A stretch of DNA of 64,000 nt, taken from positions 3,683,501-3,747,500 of the forward strand of contig NZ_CP089981.1 in assembly GCF_021389975.1 (NCBI RefSeq), in the 5' to 3' direction. Each line of letters begins with the position of its first letter. The first letter of the stretch is position 1. This document shows, piece by piece, positions 25,251-34,580 of this stretch. Made by a program: the position numbers and the translations under genes. The notes beneath the pieces are model-generated. The model was not told the origin of the DNA, searched no databases, and was given only the letters and a program-made list of their open reading frames with translations. The stretch comes from Fulvivirga ulvae (GTDB taxonomy: Bacteria; Bacteroidota; Bacteroidia; Cytophagales; Cyclobacteriaceae).

Positions 25251-26276
25251 TTCCTTTCCTAAGGGGTAATAAACTTCTGTGATCCATTGTGAGGTGTCAC
25301 TGACTTGTTCAGGGTCAGTAATATATACTTCGTATGGATACCCCACTATTTGAAGGTTATTGTTCTTTATATATTCGTTGACCTTATCATGAGTGAATGG
25401 CAATTTGTCATAATTTCCTTTATGTACTGCTTTAATAACTTTTCCTCCGAGGGTTTCTCCAATAGTTATGGACTCATGGTTTATGGTGGTTCCTTTCTGT
25501 ACAGGTAGTCCGCAAATTATTTCCATATTGTCTTCATCAAACGATTTGTAAACAGCAAGTGGAGCTCCTGACATTTTGAGGTTAGAAGTTTCTGCAGCCT
25601 GCATTAGTTGTCCATATAATGTTGCCATAGTTGAGCTTATAGCCTCTATATTGGAAGCATCAACAGTGGCTTCAAGGCCAATGTAAGTTATAGGCTCCAT
25701 GTTTACTACGGAGACCGCAGCATCCGCTGTTTTTGTTGGTTTAGACTCTACATAAGTTTTTAATTTAGACAGACCGTCTTCGTAATCCGGCCCAAGCATT
25801 GATTCCAGATCAAAGAATACGGCAAAAACCGGGGCAATGCCATGAAGCTCTTCTTCATAAGTCCAGGTTACTTTTGTAGAGCCGTTTTCAGCTTCCTCAA
25901 GTATAAAGCGGGCATTTGGCTCACCAGGGTATCCGCCGAAGGCCATTCTGCTGTTGACCATTTTATTTTCTTCGTTTTCTATGATCCACATTGAGCCACT
26001 GCCCACATCCTTATGCTCACTGGTCCAGCTCATTTTGGTTCCAATGCCCACTTCCGGGCCTTCATAAGCGTATTCGGTGTTTGGATCTTTGGTAAACCAG
26101 GGAGACCATTTATTGAAATCTTTGTAGCTGTTAAGTTCATTGTACACTACAGCTGGGCTTGCATTGATCACAATGGAACGCTCCATATAATATTTATCGG
26201 GTCCCGATAGGTATAGTATCAAGCCTATCAGGATCAGTATGCCAAGTATTACTCCAATTATTTTTAATGCTTTCAT
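25248..26276 (-). CDS. SRPBCC plus GyrI-like domain protein
   Basis: This 342-residue protein has one N-terminal membrane anchor (about 5-25), a START/SRPBCC polyketide-cyclase-like domain (about 33-175, with the typical SIVINASPAVVYNELNSYKDFNKWSPW) and a C-terminal GyrI-like/effector-binding domain (about 195-340, with GNYDKLPFTHDKVNEYI and PYEVYITDP). Both domains bind small hydrophobic ligands in other proteins, so a ligand-sensing or scavenging role is possible but unproven. The combination is known in Bacteroidota. It is alone on its strand. Confidence 0.8.
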   Translation of the reverse strand: MKALKIIGVILGILILIGLILYLSGPDKYYMERSIVINASPAVVYNELNSYKDFNKWSPWFTKDPNTEYAYEGPEVGIGTKMSWTSEHKDVGSGSMWIIENEENKMVNSRMAFGGYPGEPNARFILEEAENGSTKVTWTYEEELHGIAPVFAVFFDLESMLGPDYEDGLSKLKTYVESKPTKTADAAVSVVNMEPITYIGLEATVDASNIEAISSTMATLYGQLMQAAETSNLKMSGAPLAVYKSFDEDNMEIICGLPVQKGTTINHESITIGETLGGKVIKAVHKGNYDKLPFTHDKVNEYIKNNNLQIVGYPYEVYITDPEQVSDTSQWITEVYYPLGKE

Positions 26277-26406
26277 AATTATTGCGGTTTAGATATGGTT
26301 GCCCGGGTAATTTAGAAAAAAAGACGGGAAAAATAAACTGCACTCTGCCCACTTTCACATAAGCCCGATTTTTAGTACATTGTTATACACCAAATTTCTA
26401 CCTGCC

Positions 26407-26862
26407 ATGAAAACAAAATCACCGGCAAAAACCTATATTTCTGAAAAATACGGCTTATCGATAGCCATAGGGCTGATCATTTTCTTTTTTCTTATGCGAA
26501 TCTTCGGATTGCTTTATGTAGTAGAGCTGCGGGTAATGAATATTGTTATTATGATTGCCGGTATTCTCACTGCAATTAAGACCCTCAGAAGTAAAGCCCC
26601 GGAGGAATTTACATACTTTAAGGGGATGGGCACGGGAGTATTGACCGGTATTATAGGTTCTATATTGTTTGGCTTGTTTGTGTTTTTTTATGTATCATTT
26701 ATCGATACAGGTTTGATGCAGAACATCATTGAAAATGAACCCATGGGGAGATTTATGAATCCTTACATAGTTTCTGTAGTAATTGTAGTGGAAGGGATTG
26801 CTTCAGCGCTGTTGGTTTCCTTTATTACAATGAACTACCTGGATCCGACAAAACTTCAATGA
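26407..26862 (+). CDS. DUF4199 family membrane protein
   Basis: The 151-residue protein has four predicted transmembrane helices and matches the Bacteroidota family DUF4199, in which the sequence after the second helix reads about RSKAPEEFTYFKGMGTGVLTGIIGSILF. The function is unknown. I start it at ATG 26407 (MKTKSPAKTY); an in-frame TTG at 26380 would add nine residues. It precedes the ABC-F gene by 73 bases on the same strand. Confidence 0.75.
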   Translation: MKTKSPAKTYISEKYGLSIAIGLIIFFFLMRIFGLLYVVELRVMNIVIMIAGILTAIKTLRSKAPEEFTYFKGMGTGVLTGIIGSILFGLFVFFYVSFIDTGLMQNIIENEPMGRFMNPYIVSVVIVVEGIASALLVSFITMNYLDPTKLQ

Positions 26863-26935
26863 TGCAATGCTTGCAGGTAAGAAACTTTAACGGTGCACTT
26901 CAAATAGCAGGGCAATTTGCATTAGCTTTGCACCT

Positions 26936-28810
26936 ATGAATTATTTATCGGTTGACAAGCTTTCGAAATCCTATGGAGCCAGAGTGCTTTTTAAGGATAT
27001 TTCTTTTGGCATTGATCAGGGGCAGAAAATTGCTCTGGTTGGAGTGAATGGTAGTGGAAAATCAACATTGTTAAAAATACTTGCCGGGCTGGATGCCCCG
27101 GATTCCGGGGAGGTTGTTTTAGCCAATGATATTAAATTGACTTACCTGGGCCAACAACCTGATTTTGAGGCTACCCAGACTGTACTCGAAGCGGTGCTGG
27201 ACAGTAAGGATGAATTACCTCTGCTTGTACGACAGTATGAGGAATGTCTGTTGAAAAGTGAAACTGACCCCGGGGCAGCTGAAAAGATCACTTCCCTGAT
27301 TTCCAGAATGGATGAACTGGACGGATGGAATTATGAGGGGCAGGTAAAGGAAATTTTAGGAAAGCTGGGTATATCTGACTATCAGCAAAAGGTAGGGCAG
27401 CTATCGGGCGGTCAAAAGAAGCGGGTAGGTCTGGCAAAGACCCTCATTGAGAAGCCTGACCTTGTGATTCTCGATGAGCCTACCAACCACCTCGATCTTG
27501 ACGCTATTGAGTGGCTGGAAGAGTATCTGTCACAAAGTCAGATGGCCATCATTATGGTTACCCACGACAGATATTTTCTGGAAAGCGTCACTAATGAAAT
27601 TATAGAACTGGATCAATTTCAGATTTATAAATACTCGGGAAATTACTCCTATTTCCTTGAGAAGAAATCGGAAAGGGAAGAACAGCAACATAGTGAAAAA
27701 GAAAAGGCTAAAAACCTGTATAACAAGGAGCTGGAGTGGATCAGAAGACAACCCAAAGCAAGAGGTACCAAGGCCAAATACAGAGTGGATGCCTTTAAAG
27801 AAGTAAAGGAAAAAGCACACCGGAATCTGGAAAAGCAGTCGTTGGAACTCGATGTTAAAACCAGGAGACAAGGAGGGAAAGTGCTTGAGATGGAGGCTAT
27901 ATCCAAAGGTTTTGATGAAAAGCAATTATTTAAAAACTTCAGCTATACTTTTAAGAAAGGCGAAAGGCTTGGTGTTGTAGGAAAGAATGGCACAGGCAAG
28001 TCTACATTTCTTAATATTCTGACAGGGCAGATAAAACCGGATACCGGTGAAGTTTCAAAAGGTGAGACCACGGTTATGGGGTACTACAAGCAGAAAGAAC
28101 CCGAATTTAAACCAGGCATGAAGGTCATTGAAGTGGTCCAGGAAATTGCGGAAGTAATCACTCTGTCTGATGGCAAAACGGTAACAGCATCCAGGTTCCT
28201 GACTCTGTTCAACTTTTCTCCAAAAGCGCAGTATGACTACGTTGACAACCTGAGTGGAGGTGAAAAAAGAAGGCTTCAGTTGCTCTGTGTGCTGGTTCAA
28301 AACCCCAATTTTCTTATCCTGGATGAACCTACCAATGATCTTGATCTGATTACTTTAAGAACGCTGGAAGATTTTTTAAGTCAGTTTCAGGGCTGTTTGA
28401 TAATAGTTTCCCATGACAGATACTTTATGGATCGCCTAGTGGAGCATCTTTTTGTGTTTGATGAAAGTACGGAGATAAAGGATTTTACTGGAAATTATAG
28501 CATTTATAGGGAGTGGTTAAAGCAGCAGGAAGACTTAAAACCGGAACCCAAAAAGGAAGAAACACCTAAACAGGAAAAAAGCAGGGAGGAAAACAAACGC
28601 AAGATGTCATATAAGGAAAAGCGCGAGTTTGAATCTCTTGAAAACGAACTGGAGAAATTGTCTTCAAAGAAAAAAGAATTGCTTGACAGGATAAATTCCG
28701 GAGAACAGGATCATACTGTGCTTATGGAGTGGGGAGATGAGCTAAAGAAAATTGAAGAAGAGATAGACGAAAAAGAAATGCGCTGGCTGGAATTGTCGGA
28801 AATGGAATGA
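26936..28810 (+). CDS. ABC-F family ATPase (Uup-like)
   Basis: This 624-residue cytoplasmic protein has two ABC ATPase cassettes and no membrane segment. Cassette 1 has GVNGSGKST, LSGGQKKR and ILDEPTNHLDL; cassette 2 has GKNGTGKST, LSGGEKRR and ILDEPTNDLDL. A charged linker (about 245-300) with the RRQPKARGTKAKYRVDAF motif joins them and a C-terminal coiled coil (about 545-620) marks the Uup type. ABC-F proteins act on ribosomes or, for Uup, on nucleic-acid maintenance. A perfect -7 element TAGCTTTG ends six bases before the ATG, suggesting a very short or absent leader. Confidence 0.9.
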   Translation: MNYLSVDKLSKSYGARVLFKDISFGIDQGQKIALVGVNGSGKSTLLKILAGLDAPDSGEVVLANDIKLTYLGQQPDFEATQTVLEAVLDSKDELPLLVRQYEECLLKSETDPGAAEKITSLISRMDELDGWNYEGQVKEILGKLGISDYQQKVGQLSGGQKKRVGLAKTLIEKPDLVILDEPTNHLDLDAIEWLEEYLSQSQMAIIMVTHDRYFLESVTNEIIELDQFQIYKYSGNYSYFLEKKSEREEQQHSEKEKAKNLYNKELEWIRRQPKARGTKAKYRVDAFKEVKEKAHRNLEKQSLELDVKTRRQGGKVLEMEAISKGFDEKQLFKNFSYTFKKGERLGVVGKNGTGKSTFLNILTGQIKPDTGEVSKGETTVMGYYKQKEPEFKPGMKVIEVVQEIAEVITLSDGKTVTASRFLTLFNFSPKAQYDYVDNLSGGEKRRLQLLCVLVQNPNFLILDEPTNDLDLITLRTLEDFLSQFQGCLIIVSHDRYFMDRLVEHLFVFDESTEIKDFTGNYSIYREWLKQQEDLKPEPKKEETPKQEKSREENKRKMSYKEKREFESLENELEKLSSKKKELLDRINSGEQDHTVLMEWGDELKKIEEEIDEKEMRWLELSEME

Positions 28811-30283
28811 TTAAAGCCATTTGATTTCAATTACTCTTTCCGGGGTGGCTACAGTTGAAAATTTAGCATTATCCACCCTGTGCACTATCAGTTTGTTTCT
28901 TCGTGATTTTCCAATCTCCTGGGAAATAACCTGCGTCTTATCTTTTTTGTGAAATATTACGGTGTTTAGACCGGCAACATCCAGTTTAATGGAATCTGCC
29001 GTGGCCAATACCTCCATGTGAGTGAGTGGTATCTCCATTTGATTTATTAATCGGAGTATTTTTCTGGCATCCGGCACACCATAGCCAAGGTAATTATTGG
29101 GATAAGGATACAGGTGAGAGGACCTTTTTATTATTTCAATGACTTCCCGGCTACTTATGGCAGGGCATTCCTGAATCACTGAGGCGATTAACCCGGTAAT
29201 AACAGGGGCAGAAAAAGAAGTTCCGCGCCCTGAAAAACAGGCGATTTCGGGTTTTACATAGGGTAATGCGTCAGGGCCTACCGAGCTATACCCCTGGCGT
29301 TTCCAATGTAAAAAGCCTGTTGCGCCTACCGCCAAAATACCTTCGGCATCAGCTGGTATTGAGATTACACCAAATTCATTTCCTCCATCATTTCCTGCAG
29401 CAACCACTAAGATCATGTTCTTTTCTTTTGCAGCAATATTGGCAGCCTGAGTTATGGCAGCTGACCGACCATCTACATCCTTAGGAAGATAGTTCTCATC
29501 AGGGTTGTCGTAACCGTTTGAGTAGCCTAATGATGAATTGACCAATCGTATACCATGATCATGCATCCACTCCAGGGCAGCAATCCAGTAATCCTCTTCG
29601 CCCCTGTATTCTCTGTCGCCCTGATCAGTCCGGGCCAGGTAATAAGTCGACTGGCTGGCCAATCCGAAATGCTTGTTATGGTCATTGCTATATCCGCCTA
29701 TAAGCCTCCAAACCTTGGTGCCGTGGTCATCGTCATATTTTCTTGAACCTGTAAAGGGGTCTCGGATATCCTCTTCTATGAAGTTATAATAGTAGGAGGG
29801 GGCAAGTTTTTTTGAGAGGTGGATTAAGGGCTCTTCTTTATCTGCATCGAGAAAACCACCATCAATGATTCCGATTTTGATGCCCTTACCATGTAATCCC
29901 AGCGCTATCAATGTGTCTGCATGGAGTTGTTGCAACGCATGAGCCTGACCGGCATCCGTATGCTGTAAATATGAACGAACCCTTAACCCGGCATTTAGCG
30001 GTTGAATTTTTTCAACAAACCCAAGACTTTCAAGGAGAGGGAGTTGATGATCACTGGCCGCAATACTTACCGCGTTTAACCATTTCGATTGATGGATAAC
30101 AGGAAAACTTAAAGAAGTAAGGCTGTCAAGATAACTTTTACTCAGCGGAAGGTCGTAATAGTCCGTAGCGGATAGCGATTCGGCTGGCGTTTTGTCTTTA
30201 AAATATATCCAGTATTTTTGTTGGGCACCCGATTCAGCTGCCAAAAACAGAAAAAGAAAGATATGAAGGTAGGACTTCCCCAT
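28811..30283 (-). CDS. S8 family subtilisin-like serine protease
   Basis: The 490-residue secreted protease has a signal peptide (1-20), a propeptide-like region (about 22-125) and the S8 domain with all catalytic elements: IGIIDGG (Asp, about residue 140), DDDHGTKV (His, about 190), VVAAGNDGG (oxyanion Asn) and GRGTSFSAPVITG (Ser, about 370). The C-terminal ~70 residues form a small beta-type domain with no type IX sorting signal, so it is probably periplasmic or exported by another route. Its stop codon directly abuts that of the convergent ABC-F gene. Confidence 0.88.
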   Translation of the reverse strand: MGKSYLHIFLFLFLAAESGAQQKYWIYFKDKTPAESLSATDYYDLPLSKSYLDSLTSLSFPVIHQSKWLNAVSIAASDHQLPLLESLGFVEKIQPLNAGLRVRSYLQHTDAGQAHALQQLHADTLIALGLHGKGIKIGIIDGGFLDADKEEPLIHLSKKLAPSYYYNFIEEDIRDPFTGSRKYDDDHGTKVWRLIGGYSNDHNKHFGLASQSTYYLARTDQGDREYRGEEDYWIAALEWMHDHGIRLVNSSLGYSNGYDNPDENYLPKDVDGRSAAITQAANIAAKEKNMILVVAAGNDGGNEFGVISIPADAEGILAVGATGFLHWKRQGYSSVGPDALPYVKPEIACFSGRGTSFSAPVITGLIASVIQECPAISSREVIEIIKRSSHLYPYPNNYLGYGVPDARKILRLINQMEIPLTHMEVLATADSIKLDVAGLNTVIFHKKDKTQVISQEIGKSRRNKLIVHRVDNAKFSTVATPERVIEIKWL

Positions 30284-30403
30284 TAAATAAAGCTACACTT
30301 TTTCAGGTTGAAAATAAAAGCACAATAACTAAGAAGAAATAACAAAAATAAAATGAGCTATAAATAGTAAAGAGTCATCAATTCGCGGACACCTCCAAGT
30401 AAA

Positions 30404-30430
30404 CTCAATACTAAAATCTCAATACTAAAA
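30404..30430 (+). repeat. 14-base tandem duplication before the aminopeptidase gene
   Basis: CTCAATACTAAAA occurs twice with period 14 (30404-30416 and 30418-30430), ending ten bases before the ATG. A related string, TCAATACTCAATA..GAATACTAAAAC, is found at about 3745-3772. Confidence 0.5.
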
Positions 30431-30439
30431 CTTATACCC

Positions 30440-31729
30440 ATGAAATATACTCCCCTAGGAAAAGAACTTTTTATAGAAAACAGAAGAAGGTTGGCCAACG
30501 AGATGAAAACAAATGCTATTGCTATTTTCAACTCAAACGATACTATGCCAACCAACGCTGATGGTACAATGCCATTCAGGCAGAATAATGACTTGTTTTA
30601 TCTGTCCGGGATTGATCAGGAAGAAAGCATATTGATCCTGTATCCGGATTTTCACGACAAGAAGCTTCGCGAAATACTTTTTCTGAAAGAAACTAACGAA
30701 AATATTGCCATTTGGGAAGGACATAAATACACCAAAGCAGAGGCGACAGAGACTTCGGGAGTTGAGAAGATATACTGGTTATCTCAATTTGAAGGGGTAT
30801 TTAATACGTTGATGGCTGAAGTGGAGTATGTATACCTAAATACTAATGAACATATCCGGGCCGATGTTGCCGTCGAAACCAGAGATAAACGCTTTGGCAA
30901 ATGGTGTCGCGATAAGTATCCGGTTCACAAATACGAAAGGTCCGCTCCCTTAATGCACAAGCTGAGGGCAATCAAGTCTTCAAAAGAGATTGAGGCCATG
31001 CAAACGGCCTGTGATATAACCGAAAAGGGATTCAGGCGTGTACTGCAGTTTGTAAAACCCGGTGTGATGGAATATGAAGTGGAGTCAGAGTATATCCATG
31101 AGTTTATCCGAAACCGGTCACGAGGGTTTGCATATATTCCTATTATTGCTTCAGGGTTTAATGCCTGCGTGCTTCACTACATAGAAAACAGCAAGGAATG
31201 TAAGGCAGGCGATGTATTGTTGATGGATGTGGGGGCCGAATACGCTAACTATAATGCTGATATGACACGTGCCATCCCGGTATCTGGAAAATTTACCAAA
31301 AGACAAAAGGATGTGTACAATGCTGTGCTGCATGTAAAGCGTGAAGCCATGAAAATGCTTAAACCGGGGAACGTAATACCAGAGTATCACAAAGAGGTAG
31401 GTAAAATCATGGAAAGCGAACTTTTGCGGCTCAAACTTCTGGATAAAACAGATATCAAAAAGCAGGATGCTGATAACCCGGCATACAAAAAATACTTTAT
31501 GCATGGCACATCGCATCATATTGGCTTGGATGTACATGATGTGGGTAACGTATATCGGGAAATGCAACCGGGAATGGTGTTTACTGTTGAGCCAGGAATA
31601 TATATAAGAGAGGAGAACCTGGGTATCAGGCTTGAGAATGATGTGCTAATTGCTGAAGATGGATTAATGGACCTGATGAAGAATATCCCTATTGAGGCTG
31701 AGGAAATTGAAGAACTGATGAATAGCTGA
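30440..31729 (+). CDS. pepP: Xaa-Pro aminopeptidase (aminopeptidase P family)
   Basis: This 429-residue M24B enzyme removes N-terminal residues followed by proline. It has the N-terminal creatinase-like domain (about 1-160) and the pitta-bread catalytic domain with the dinuclear metal ligands: LLMDVGAEYANYNADMTRAIP (two Asp), HGTSHHIGLDVHDV (His), VEPGIYI (Glu) and RLENDVL (Glu). The length and motifs match the bacterial family. It stands alone downstream of the tandem duplication and upstream of the permease gene. Confidence 0.9.
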   Translation: MKYTPLGKELFIENRRRLANEMKTNAIAIFNSNDTMPTNADGTMPFRQNNDLFYLSGIDQEESILILYPDFHDKKLREILFLKETNENIAIWEGHKYTKAEATETSGVEKIYWLSQFEGVFNTLMAEVEYVYLNTNEHIRADVAVETRDKRFGKWCRDKYPVHKYERSAPLMHKLRAIKSSKEIEAMQTACDITEKGFRRVLQFVKPGVMEYEVESEYIHEFIRNRSRGFAYIPIIASGFNACVLHYIENSKECKAGDVLLMDVGAEYANYNADMTRAIPVSGKFTKRQKDVYNAVLHVKREAMKMLKPGNVIPEYHKEVGKIMESELLRLKLLDKTDIKKQDADNPAYKKYFMHGTSHHIGLDVHDVGNVYREMQPGMVFTVEPGIYIREENLGIRLENDVLIAEDGLMDLMKNIPIEAEEIEELMNS

Positions 31730-31846
31730 TCACTCAATTCTAAAATTATGCAGTTGAGTACATAAATTAAACCGTTCAAGTAACTGAAACATGAAAATTG
31801 AGTAATTATGGCTAGATTTCGTTTGGTCATAAAACTCAATTCACTC

Positions 31847-34237
31847 ATGTTTAGAAATCTTTTTAAGATAGCCGTCAGAAATATTCTGAAAGAAAAGGGC
31901 TATAGTATAATTAATATTCTGGGACTGGCTATTGGTATTACGTGCAGCATGTTCCTCGGGCTCTATATCATGGATGAGCTCAGCTACGACAGGTACCATG
32001 TTAATGCAGATAACATTTATCGTGTAGTATCTAACATCAAAGAACCTGATAATTCTTTTACATGGGCAGTAGCCCAGATCCCAATGGCCGATGAGCTAAG
32101 GCAAAATTATCCTGATGTTGTCAATGCTGTTCGGTTTTTTGGTCTGGGAAGGAACCTGTATAAGTACGAGGATAAGTCTTTCTATGAAGAAGACGTTTTT
32201 CTGGCAGACTCTACTGTGTTTGACATGTTCTCTTATGAATTTATTGCCGGTGATCCGAAGACATCCCTTGATGAGCCGTATTCGATGGTCGTTACGGAAA
32301 GTATGGCTGATAAGTATTTCGGGACTACCGACTGCCTCAATCTGTCCCTGACTGATCAGGACAATGATCAACTAAAAATTACAGGTGTAATTAAAGATGT
32401 TCCTGTAAACTCTCATTTTAGGTTTGATGCCCTGATTTCGCGCAATTCTGCACCAGATTATCGCGGCAGCTGGGGCAATTTTGGTGTTTTTACATACATA
32501 CAACTCCCTGAGGATTATGAGCCTGCAGGCTTTGACGCAAACTTTGATAAAATAGTCAGTGATCACGTTAACCCAATATTTGAGCAGTTTAAGATCAGTA
32601 TTAATTACGAGCTTCAGAGAATCACTGATATTCATCTCTATTCTAAAATTCAGGACGAAGCAGAGGAAGGCGGAGATATTTCTTACATCTATATTTTTGG
32701 GGCTGTAGCCATTTTTATGCTCATAATAGCCAGTATTAACTATATGAACCTTGCCACGGCCCGATCAACCCAAAGGGCGAAGGAAGTGGGAGTGAGAAAG
32801 GTAATGGGAGCCGGTAAAAAGCAGTTGATCAGCCAGTTTATTGTAGAGTCTGTAGTAATGAGCCTGATAGCACTTGTGGTAAGTATATTGTTAATTTATG
32901 CACTGCTTCCTGCTTTCAATAACCTGGCAAATAAGCAAATTGAGGTCAGCTACCTGTTTCAGGTCGAAGTGCTATTGGTGCTTTTTGGCGTAGTACTGTT
33001 TATAGGTATTATAGGAGGCAGCTATCCGGCCTTTTATCTCTCCCGGTTTAATCCGGTAAATGTGTTGAAAGGCAAGCTATCAACAAAGGGCGGTAATGCC
33101 ATACTAAGAAAATCACTTGTAGTGCTTCAATTCAGTATTTCAATCTTTATGCTGATCTCTACGCTTGTGGTATTTGACCAGCTCAGGTTTTTAATGAATA
33201 AGGACCTGGGGTTCAATAAAGAGCAGGTTTTGAGGTTCGAAATGCCAGATGATCAAATGCGGGCCGGTTATAGTGGGCTTCGTCAAAAGCTTTTAAGTAA
33301 TCCGGATATCATTAATGTGGCTTCATCATCATCAAGCCCGGGAAACAATGTCAATAAAGTAATCTTTAACGTAGAAACCGAGGAAGGGCAGATGAACGAA
33401 CGTGGAATAGACTTTTTTATTGCAGACTTTGATTTTATAGAAGCTATGCAGATGTCTGTTGTGGAGGGGAGAAATTTTTCAAGGGACATCCTGTCTGATA
33501 CATCTCTTGCAGTGCTTGTTAATGAGTCTATGGTGGACAGAATGGGGTGGACGGAGCCTCTGGGGAAGAAATTTGATATTCCTCAGCGAGGAGGTACAGT
33601 GGTTACCAAGCAGGTAATAGGTGTAGTGAAGGACTACCACCAGAACTCTTTGTATGACGAAATAGAGCCATTGATGATCATGTATGGCGATGACAGCTAT
33701 TACGGTTACGTGAAGTTGAAGACATCAGATATAGCAAAAACTGTTGCGGAGATTGAAGCAATCTGGCAACAGAACTTTGTAAACAAGCCTTTCGAATATA
33801 ATTTTCTTGATCAGGATTTTGCGTCTCAATATGCTTCAGATAAAAGAAGGGGCGATATTTTTACTATATTCTCATCCTTGACCATAGCTATTGCATGCCT
33901 GGGCTTACTTGGACTGACAGCATTTACCACTGAGAGAAGGACCAAAGAAATAGGGATAAGGAAAGTAATAGGTGCCAGCGTAAAAAGTATTGTAGTTTTG
34001 CTTTCAAAGGAGTTTGTAGTTTTGGTTTTAATAGCTACCGCAATAGCTTTCCCGGTGGCCTGGTATTTTATGGATACATGGCTCCAGGCCTTTGCGTATC
34101 GCATAGAACTCATAAATGAAGTGCCTACATTCGTGCTTTCTGCGGCAATAGCATTATCAATTATCATACTCACTATGAGCTATCATACCATCAGGGCTGC
34201 TACATCAAACCCGGTAAATGCACTGAAAGACGAATAA
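31847..34237 (+). CDS. FtsX/MacB-type ABC transporter permease
   Basis: The ~796-residue protein has the arrangement common in Bacteroidota: an N-terminal helix (about 20-40, SIINILGLAIGIT), a MacB-type periplasmic core, FtsX-type helices around 290-400 with RSTQRAKEVGVRKVMGAGKKQL, a second periplasmic domain and a second FtsX unit with TTERRTKEIGIRKVIGASVKSI near the end. Such permeases work with a separate ATPase, which is not adjacent here. Start at ATG 31847 (MFRNLFKIAVRN) is preferred because the 13 residues from an upstream ATG do not belong to the family. The transported substrate is unknown. Confidence 0.88.
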   Translation: MFRNLFKIAVRNILKEKGYSIINILGLAIGITCSMFLGLYIMDELSYDRYHVNADNIYRVVSNIKEPDNSFTWAVAQIPMADELRQNYPDVVNAVRFFGLGRNLYKYEDKSFYEEDVFLADSTVFDMFSYEFIAGDPKTSLDEPYSMVVTESMADKYFGTTDCLNLSLTDQDNDQLKITGVIKDVPVNSHFRFDALISRNSAPDYRGSWGNFGVFTYIQLPEDYEPAGFDANFDKIVSDHVNPIFEQFKISINYELQRITDIHLYSKIQDEAEEGGDISYIYIFGAVAIFMLIIASINYMNLATARSTQRAKEVGVRKVMGAGKKQLISQFIVESVVMSLIALVVSILLIYALLPAFNNLANKQIEVSYLFQVEVLLVLFGVVLFIGIIGGSYPAFYLSRFNPVNVLKGKLSTKGGNAILRKSLVVLQFSISIFMLISTLVVFDQLRFLMNKDLGFNKEQVLRFEMPDDQMRAGYSGLRQKLLSNPDIINVASSSSSPGNNVNKVIFNVETEEGQMNERGIDFFIADFDFIEAMQMSVVEGRNFSRDILSDTSLAVLVNESMVDRMGWTEPLGKKFDIPQRGGTVVTKQVIGVVKDYHQNSLYDEIEPLMIMYGDDSYYGYVKLKTSDIAKTVAEIEAIWQQNFVNKPFEYNFLDQDFASQYASDKRRGDIFTIFSSLTIAIACLGLLGLTAFTTERRTKEIGIRKVIGASVKSIVVLLSKEFVVLVLIATAIAFPVAWYFMDTWLQAFAYRIELINEVPTFVLSAAIALSIIILTMSYHTIRAATSNPVNALKDE

Positions 34238-34273
34238 TTTTTTATTGATACTGATTTTTTAAATATTTATTAT

Positions 34274-34310
34274 CTCCGTTGTTGAGGAATAATTTCCTCA
34301 GCAACCGGAG
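34274..34310. terminator. Hairpin downstream of the permease gene
   Basis: CTCCG pairs with CGGAG and TGAGGAA with TTCCTCA in one long stem (34274-34310). Neither side has a clean T-run, so efficiency is uncertain. Confidence 0.45.
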
Positions 34311-34316
34311 ATTAAT

Positions 34317-34526
34317 TTACGCTTTGGCCTCTGTTGTCAGATCTGACATCTGCTCTTCTTTTGTGTCTGAATGCCTCCAGTAACGGTTGCCTGACACCAC
34401 TTTTTGACACCTTGTTAGTACCTTATTTGTCCAAATTGTCACTTTCTGAGCATTTTCCCTGACAAACCTTGCTATTATATACAAGGCTATGGCTGAATAT
34501 ATTATCGTTAAAATAGTTACAAACAT
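34317..34526 (-). CDS. Possible small membrane protein
   Basis: A 69-residue frame starting at ATG 34526 encodes one clear transmembrane helix (TILTIIYSAIALYIIARFV) followed by a basic then acidic tail. The helix-first layout is plausible for a small membrane protein, and there is space for it between the permease and the divergent RidA-type gene. I recognise no family, and it could be a chance frame. Confidence 0.4.
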   Translation of the reverse strand: MFVTILTIIYSAIALYIIARFVRENAQKVTIWTNKVLTRCQKVVSGNRYWRHSDTKEEQMSDLTTEAKA

Positions 34527-34539
34527 TGTTTTTCTTATA

Positions 34540-34567
34540 TTAGTTTGATAATAATAAACCAAACTAA
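34540..34567. promoter_or_regulatory. 8-bp inverted repeat in a divergent promoter region
   Basis: TTAGTTTG (34540-34547) and CAAACTAA (34560-34567) are perfect complements 12 bases apart. Each arm resembles a -7 element pointing outward from the centre line, so this may be a pair of overlapping divergent promoters or an operator. Confidence 0.35.
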
Positions 34568-34580
34568 GTACCAGAGTAAA

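Noticed and set aside
31151..31567. 138-residue minus-strand frame inside the aminopeptidase gene
   Set aside because: It is antisense to conserved catalytic motifs and has no recognisable domain.
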